A DNA stretch of 7,913 bases from an uncultured Collinsella sp. Lineage in GTDB: Bacteria > Actinomycetota > Coriobacteriia > Coriobacteriales > Coriobacteriaceae. The DNA is taken from the NCBI GenBank assembly GCA_900553415.1, contig USDH01000065.1:1-7913 (forward strand). The letters are read 5' to 3'. Below are positions 5,362 through 7,913 of the stretch, piece after piece; within the stretch, counting starts at the first letter, position 1; each line of letters starts with the position of its first letter. The translations under genes and the position numbers were made by a program. The notes below the pieces were generated by a model. That model had not been told where the DNA came from. It worked only from the letters and a program-made list of their open reading frames with translations, and did no database searches.

Positions 5362-6115
5362 AGCCCACCCCGCGCACGGTCTGGATGATGCGGGCGCCGC
5401 CGGCGTCCTCGATCTTGGCGCGCAGGTGCGCGATGTGCACGTCGACGTTGTTGGTGTCGCCCACGTATTCGTAGCCCAGCGCCTCGTGCGCGATGCGCTC
5501 GCGCGTGAGCACGGTCTCGGCATGCGCCATAAGCAGGGCGAGGACGTCGAACTCGCGGGCCGTGAGCGCGATGGGCGAGCCGCCGACCGTGACTTCGCGG
5601 CGGTCGGGATCGAGCGCGACCGAACTCACGGTGAGCGCGGCGGGGGAGGGCGAGGCGGATGCCTGGGTCGAGTCGCCAGCCGGGGGTATCGCAGCGGCAC
5701 CCGTAGCGCCCTCCCCGGCCCCAACGCCGCCAGCGCCCGAAGCCGCCCGCACGGCCTCCGAGCGCTTCAGCGCCACGCGGATCCGTGCGAACAGCTCCTC
5801 GATCGCAAATGGCTTGGTCAGGTAATCGTCGGCGCCGGCATCAAGCCCGGCAACCTTGTCCATCACGGCATCGCGCGCGGTGACCATGATCACCGGCACA
5901 TCCTTGTGCTTGCGTACGCGCCGCAGAACCTCCATGCCGTTGAGCTGCGGCAGCAGCACGTCGAGCAGAATCAGATCGTAGTCGCGCTCCAGCGCCAGGT
6001 CAACGGCGGTGCGGCCATCGGCGGCGTGCTCCACCTGGTAGCCCTCGTGCTCCAGTTCGAGTGTCACAAAGCGGGCGATTTTCTCCTCGTCCTCTACGAT
6101 CAGGATCCGTGCCAT
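5345..6115 (-). CDS. OmpR/PhoB-family response regulator
   Basis: A 256-residue DNA-binding regulator. The receiver domain (1-118) has the acidic pair Glu8/Asp9, phosphoacceptor Asp52 (LILLDVLLP), Thr79 and Lys101 (TKPF). A winged-helix domain of the Trans_Reg_C type covers about 160-254, with the usual LTAREFDVLALL start and the C-terminal RGVGYVCR. The two are joined by an unusually long linker (about 122-158) made almost only of Ala, Gly, Pro, Ser and Thr. Most OmpR-type regulators have about 225-235 residues, and the surplus here is that linker. It starts 18 bases after the stop of the DUF4342-like gene, with only a weak G-rich ribosome site, and its end overlaps the kinase start by 17 bases. 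It is very probably phosphorylated by that kinase. Its target genes are unknown. Confidence 0.95.
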   Translation of the reverse strand: MARILIVEDEEKIARFVTLELEHEGYQVEHAADGRTAVDLALERDYDLILLDVLLPQLNGMEVLRRVRKHKDVPVIMVTARDAVMDKVAGLDAGADDYLTKPFAIEELFARIRVALKRSEAVRAASGAGGVGAGEGATGAAAIPPAGDSTQASASPSPAALTVSSVALDPDRREVTVGGSPIALTAREFDVLALLMAHAETVLTRERIAHEALGYEYVGDTNNVDVHIAHLRAKIEDAGGARIIQTVRGVGYVCRA

Positions 6116-6133
6116 ATGTGCCCCCGTCTGCGA

Positions 6134-6676
6134 TTACTTGTCGTCGTTGAGATTTTGCTTGATGTCGTCCGCGGCGTCGGCGGCGTGATCCATAAGGTTA
6201 TTGATGCTGCCGGGCACGTCGCCGTCGCTGTCGATGCGGTAGCGCATGCCAAAGAACAGGCCAAGCAGCATCAGCCATATCGTGGCGCCCCAGGCAAACA
6301 GCGCGACGATGGGAATCAGGATGGGAATGTTGAGGATGATCGCATCGCGGCGCGTGGCGATAAACTTGGTGTCTAGGCTCAGTCGGAAGAGCTTTTTGAG
6401 GTACTCCCACACACTGTCCATCTTCTTGGAGAAGTCGGTCTTTTCGCTCGACTTTTCGTAGGCGGCCTGTGCGGCGGCCATCTCGGCCGAGGGCTCATCG
6501 GCCGGCGCGGACTCGGTGGCGGCGTGCGCCGACGTGGTCTGGGTCTTGCCCTGCGACTCGAGCCAAATGATGGCATCCAGAACGTTGCCGTCGGCGGCGT
6601 CGAGCGCGGCCTTGGCATCGGTGTAGCTCACGTTGCACTTGGTGCGGATGGTTTCAACTTTTTCGAGGTCGTCCAT
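6134..6676 (-). CDS. DUF4342-like membrane protein with UBA-like N-terminus
   Basis: A 180-residue protein of unknown function. Residues 1-43 form a UBA/TS-N-like three-helix domain (VETIRTKCNVSYTDAKAALD, then DGNVLDAIIWLE), the fold used by EF-Ts and by ubiquitin-associated domains to bind proteins. An Ala/Ser/Glu-rich linker runs to about 80. A basic amphipathic stretch follows (WEYLKKLFRLS…RRDAIILN), then one long or two tight membrane segments at about 113-143 with Pro in the middle (ILNIPILIPIVALFAWGATIW). The acidic C-terminal tail ends NLNDDK. This layout matches the DUF4342 family as I remember it. AAAGGACAG eight bases before the ATG is a good ribosome site. It is the first gene of an operon with a two-component pair, so it may be a target, an accessory or an envelope-stress component of that system. 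That role is inferred only from position. Confidence 0.8.
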   Translation of the reverse strand: MDDLEKVETIRTKCNVSYTDAKAALDAADGNVLDAIIWLESQGKTQTTSAHAATESAPADEPSAEMAAAQAAYEKSSEKTDFSKKMDSVWEYLKKLFRLSLDTKFIATRRDAIILNIPILIPIVALFAWGATIWLMLLGLFFGMRYRIDSDGDVPGSINNLMDHAADAADDIKQNLNDDK

Positions 6677-6782
6677 GACCTGTCCTTTCGTTCGATGGGC
6701 GCGACGCCGGGCGATTTGCCCGGGCGTGAGCGTTGCGTTCGGCGGCCTGCGTTGCGCGGCGCCGCCCCGCCCTTGGTCGAAC
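6677..6782 (-). other. GC-rich 5' leader of the DUF4342–regulator–kinase operon
   Basis: No gene is visible. Near 6706-6727 a bulged hairpin (CGCC-GGGC with GCCC-GGGCG around GATTT) can form shortly upstream of the ribosome site, which itself stays unpaired. No known riboswitch is recognised. Confidence 0.35.
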
Positions 6783-6822
6783 TCTATAGTGCAGGTTATA
6801 GATTAAGCGATTCTTGAGCCAA
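6783..6822 (-). promoter_or_regulatory. Candidate promoter of the three-gene operon, with dyad
   Basis: On the minus strand TTGGCT (6822-6817) and TATAAC (6800-6795) are spaced by 16 bases, a fair sigma-70-type pair. A perfect inverted repeat TCTATA-N8-TATAGA (6783-6802) overlaps this -10 and could be an operator, or could just reflect two -10-like boxes. It leaves a GC-rich leader of about 110 bases before the ATG at 6676. Confidence 0.45.
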
Positions 6823-6895
6823 GATTAATGTTGGATGAGTTTTTGGGTGGCAGTGGGAAAAGTATTAGACCTCGATAACGGGGGATGGTGAGCCG

Positions 6896-7015
6896 ATGAC
6901 AAGCCGGCGGCAGAAATGGGATAAGCAAGGCGAACGGATCATATGGATTAAAATCGCGTTGCAAAAGTATGAGTTTCACACACGGCAGCCATGGAAGGAC
7001 CTTAATATTACTTAG
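6896..7015 (+). CDS. Possible small or truncated ORF of 39 residues
   Basis: ATG at 6896 to TAG at 7013-7015 encodes 39 residues beginning MTSRRQKWDKQGER and ending QPWKDLNIT. The peptide has a plausible protein-like composition, basic with Trp and Ile, unlike the Arg/Ala-rich shadows of the core genes. GGGGGATGGTGAG precedes the start, but the spacing is not ideal. No family is recognised. It could be the remaining N-terminal piece of a decayed accessory gene, a small protein, or chance. Confidence 0.22.
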   Translation: MTSRRQKWDKQGERIIWIKIALQKYEFHTRQPWKDLNIT

Positions 7016-7174
7016 GCATGTGGCATTTGACGCCAGTCCTAATTGAAAGGCCAAGGGTAAATGGCTCCATGGGCAAGTGATTCTGTTTGCTAATGACCGA
7101 AAGCACCAATCCGTCATGTTGATTAAGGTTTCTGTTTGCTTGCATGGTTCGCTAGCTGCTAAAAGGCTGACCGA

Positions 7175-7228
7175 TTGACTGTTTATGGCATCGTTAGTCG
7201 TCGGTGTTTTATAACATTAATTTAAAAT
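7175..7228 (+). promoter_or_regulatory. Possible promoter region of the nuclease-like gene
   Basis: This AT-rich segment holds -10-like boxes TATAAC (7210-7215) and TAAAAT (7223-7228). A good -35 (TTGACT, 7175-7180) is present but too far from either box for a standard pair. A promoter is likely somewhere here, since the gene starts at 7268 and nothing upstream would read into it. Confidence 0.3.
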
Positions 7229-7267
7229 AGCTGCAGTGGCTGAATGAATATAGAGAAAGGACTATCA

Positions 7268-7789
7268 ATGGAGTGCAACTGGATTTACTTCCCATTAAAC
7301 GGTCGTCCGCCGCAGCCGTTAATGGACGTTGTAAAAGCTGTAAATAAAAATATTGAGCAGATTCGTTCTGATAAAAACAGTGAGCACAGCGATAGCGTGC
7401 TCCGAATTTTGGCGTTCGATTTGGAGCAATTTGGTTTCAATGTTGAGGTGGGGAAAAAGAAAAACGAGAAACTATCGATGCCAGTGTTGTATGGGGAGAA
7501 AGGCTTAATTGATAAAGCTTTTGAGGTCGATGCCGTCCATAGGGACACTAACACGATAGTGGAGATTGAGGCCGGGCGCGCTGTCGCGAACAACCAGTTT
7601 CTGAAGGATTTTTTTGAAGCGTGCATGATACAGGATGCAGCATATCTTTGTGTAGTCGTTCGTAATGTGTACAAGAGTGGTGACAACTCAAGCAGAGACT
7701 ACGAAAAGGTCGTAACTTTTTTCAAAACATTGTATGCAAGCGGGCGCATGCCTGTTCCGTTAAAAGGCATTATGGTTATTGGGTACTAA
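7268..7789 (+). CDS. Small PD-(D/E)XK nuclease-like protein
   Basis: A 173-residue protein. The middle part (PVLYGEKGLIDKAFEVDAVH at about 72-91, then TIVEIEAGRA at 96-105) has a β-hairpin with Asp88, Glu99 and Glu101. This D…ExE layout resembles the active site of PD-(D/E)XK nucleases in which Glu replaces the usual Lys, as in BamHI. A preceding helix and strand (LRILAFDLEQFGFNVEVGKK, 46-65) and a following helix (FLKDFFEACMI) fit that core. The ending (LYASGRMPVPLKGIMVIGY) looks conserved to me from similar bacterial hypothetical proteins. The ATG at 7268 is chosen over 7244 because GAGAAAGGA lies six to eight bases before it. No methylase or partner gene is in view, so it may be an orphan defence or repair enzyme. 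Codon use is AT-richer than the rest of the window, which suggests transfer. Nuclease activity is inference. Confidence 0.6.
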   Translation: MECNWIYFPLNGRPPQPLMDVVKAVNKNIEQIRSDKNSEHSDSVLRILAFDLEQFGFNVEVGKKKNEKLSMPVLYGEKGLIDKAFEVDAVHRDTNTIVEIEAGRAVANNQFLKDFFEACMIQDAAYLCVVVRNVYKSGDNSSRDYEKVVTFFKTLYASGRMPVPLKGIMVIGY

Positions 7790-7913
7790 CTGCAGTGGTT
7801 CTTTCAGTTTTGGAATAGTTCCGCGTGTAACTATTTGTGTGTCGGGCACATGGTGACTTGGGCAGCGGCTCGGACTCAGCGGATGCGAACAGCATGTATG
7901 CGGCAAGGTTTTC

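Larger units (their letters stand above)
6830..7243. other. AT-richer stretch without a convincing gene
   Basis: Between the operon promoter and the nuclease-like gene no long credible frame exists on either strand. Base use shifts from the GC-rich core to clearly more AT-rich DNA. The only ORF with a natural-looking peptide is the 39-residue one at 6896-7015. An 11-base direct repeat (TTCTGTTTGCT near 7081 and 7129) is the only other pattern seen and may be chance. Confidence 0.6.

Noticed and set aside
5362..5523. N-terminal extension of the kinase to 5523
   Set aside because: The extra 54 residues are Arg/Thr/Ser-rich shadow of the regulator's DNA-binding domain. The start at 5361 has a ribosome site and the usual short overlap.
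5303..6376. Plus-strand open frame of 357 codons
   Set aside because: It lies opposite the response regulator and parts of both neighbours, all of which are clear genes. Its composition is that of a shadow frame.
6803..7117. Minus-strand open frame of 104 codons in the AT-rich region
   Set aside because: There is no ribosome site, the Leu/Pro/Cys-rich sequence has no domain-like pattern, and it overlaps the operon promoter.
7790..7913. Frame staying open after the nuclease-like stop to the window end (ATG at 7850)
   Set aside because: About 41 codons without a stop is not rare by chance. There is no ribosome site before 7850 and no recognisable peptide. A partial gene cannot be ruled out at the cut edge.

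Overview
The window looks like a chromosomal segment of a high-GC gut actinobacterium of the class Coriobacteriia, most likely Collinsella or a close relative. This rests on the GC-rich codon use, the eno–divIC–ppx order typical of Actinobacteria, and the style of the proteins. The genus is inference from memory, with no search behind it.

Layout. Positions 1-98 are the last codons of enolase, followed by a strong terminator. An extended -10 promoter then starts a two-gene plus-strand unit: a DivIC/FtsB-type division protein (285-1046) and a Ppx/GppA phosphatase (1067-2068). From 2069 to about 2530 there is a structured non-coding block. It holds a 26-bp imperfect inverted repeat, a duplicated tRNA-Leu 3' end with its terminator, a chain of four hairpins between the two copies, and an intact minus-strand tRNA-Leu(UAA). 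Just upstream of the tRNA on the same strand is a membrane-anchored helical-repeat protein (2530-3153).

Positions 3317-3990 hold a plus-strand pair: a stand-alone galactitol-type PTS IIB protein and a VOC (glyoxalase-fold) protein. A perfect 14-bp stem, usable in both directions, separates them from the converging minus-strand operon at 4066-6676. That operon reads DUF4342-like membrane protein, then OmpR-family response regulator, then sensor histidine kinase, with an 18-nt gap and a 17-nt overlap.

From about 6830 to the end the base composition becomes visibly AT-richer. The stretch holds about 430 bp without a convincing gene, apart from one possible 39-residue ORF, and then a gene for a small protein (7268-7789) with a D…ExE arrangement like PD-(D/E)XK nucleases. 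It looks like accessory, transferred DNA.

Most of the window is ordinary core genome. The parts least explained by known features are the hairpin-rich tRNA-derived duplication at 2165-2500, the isolated inverted repeat at 2077-2153, the DUF4342-like protein heading a two-component operon, and the AT-rich island with the solitary nuclease-like gene.
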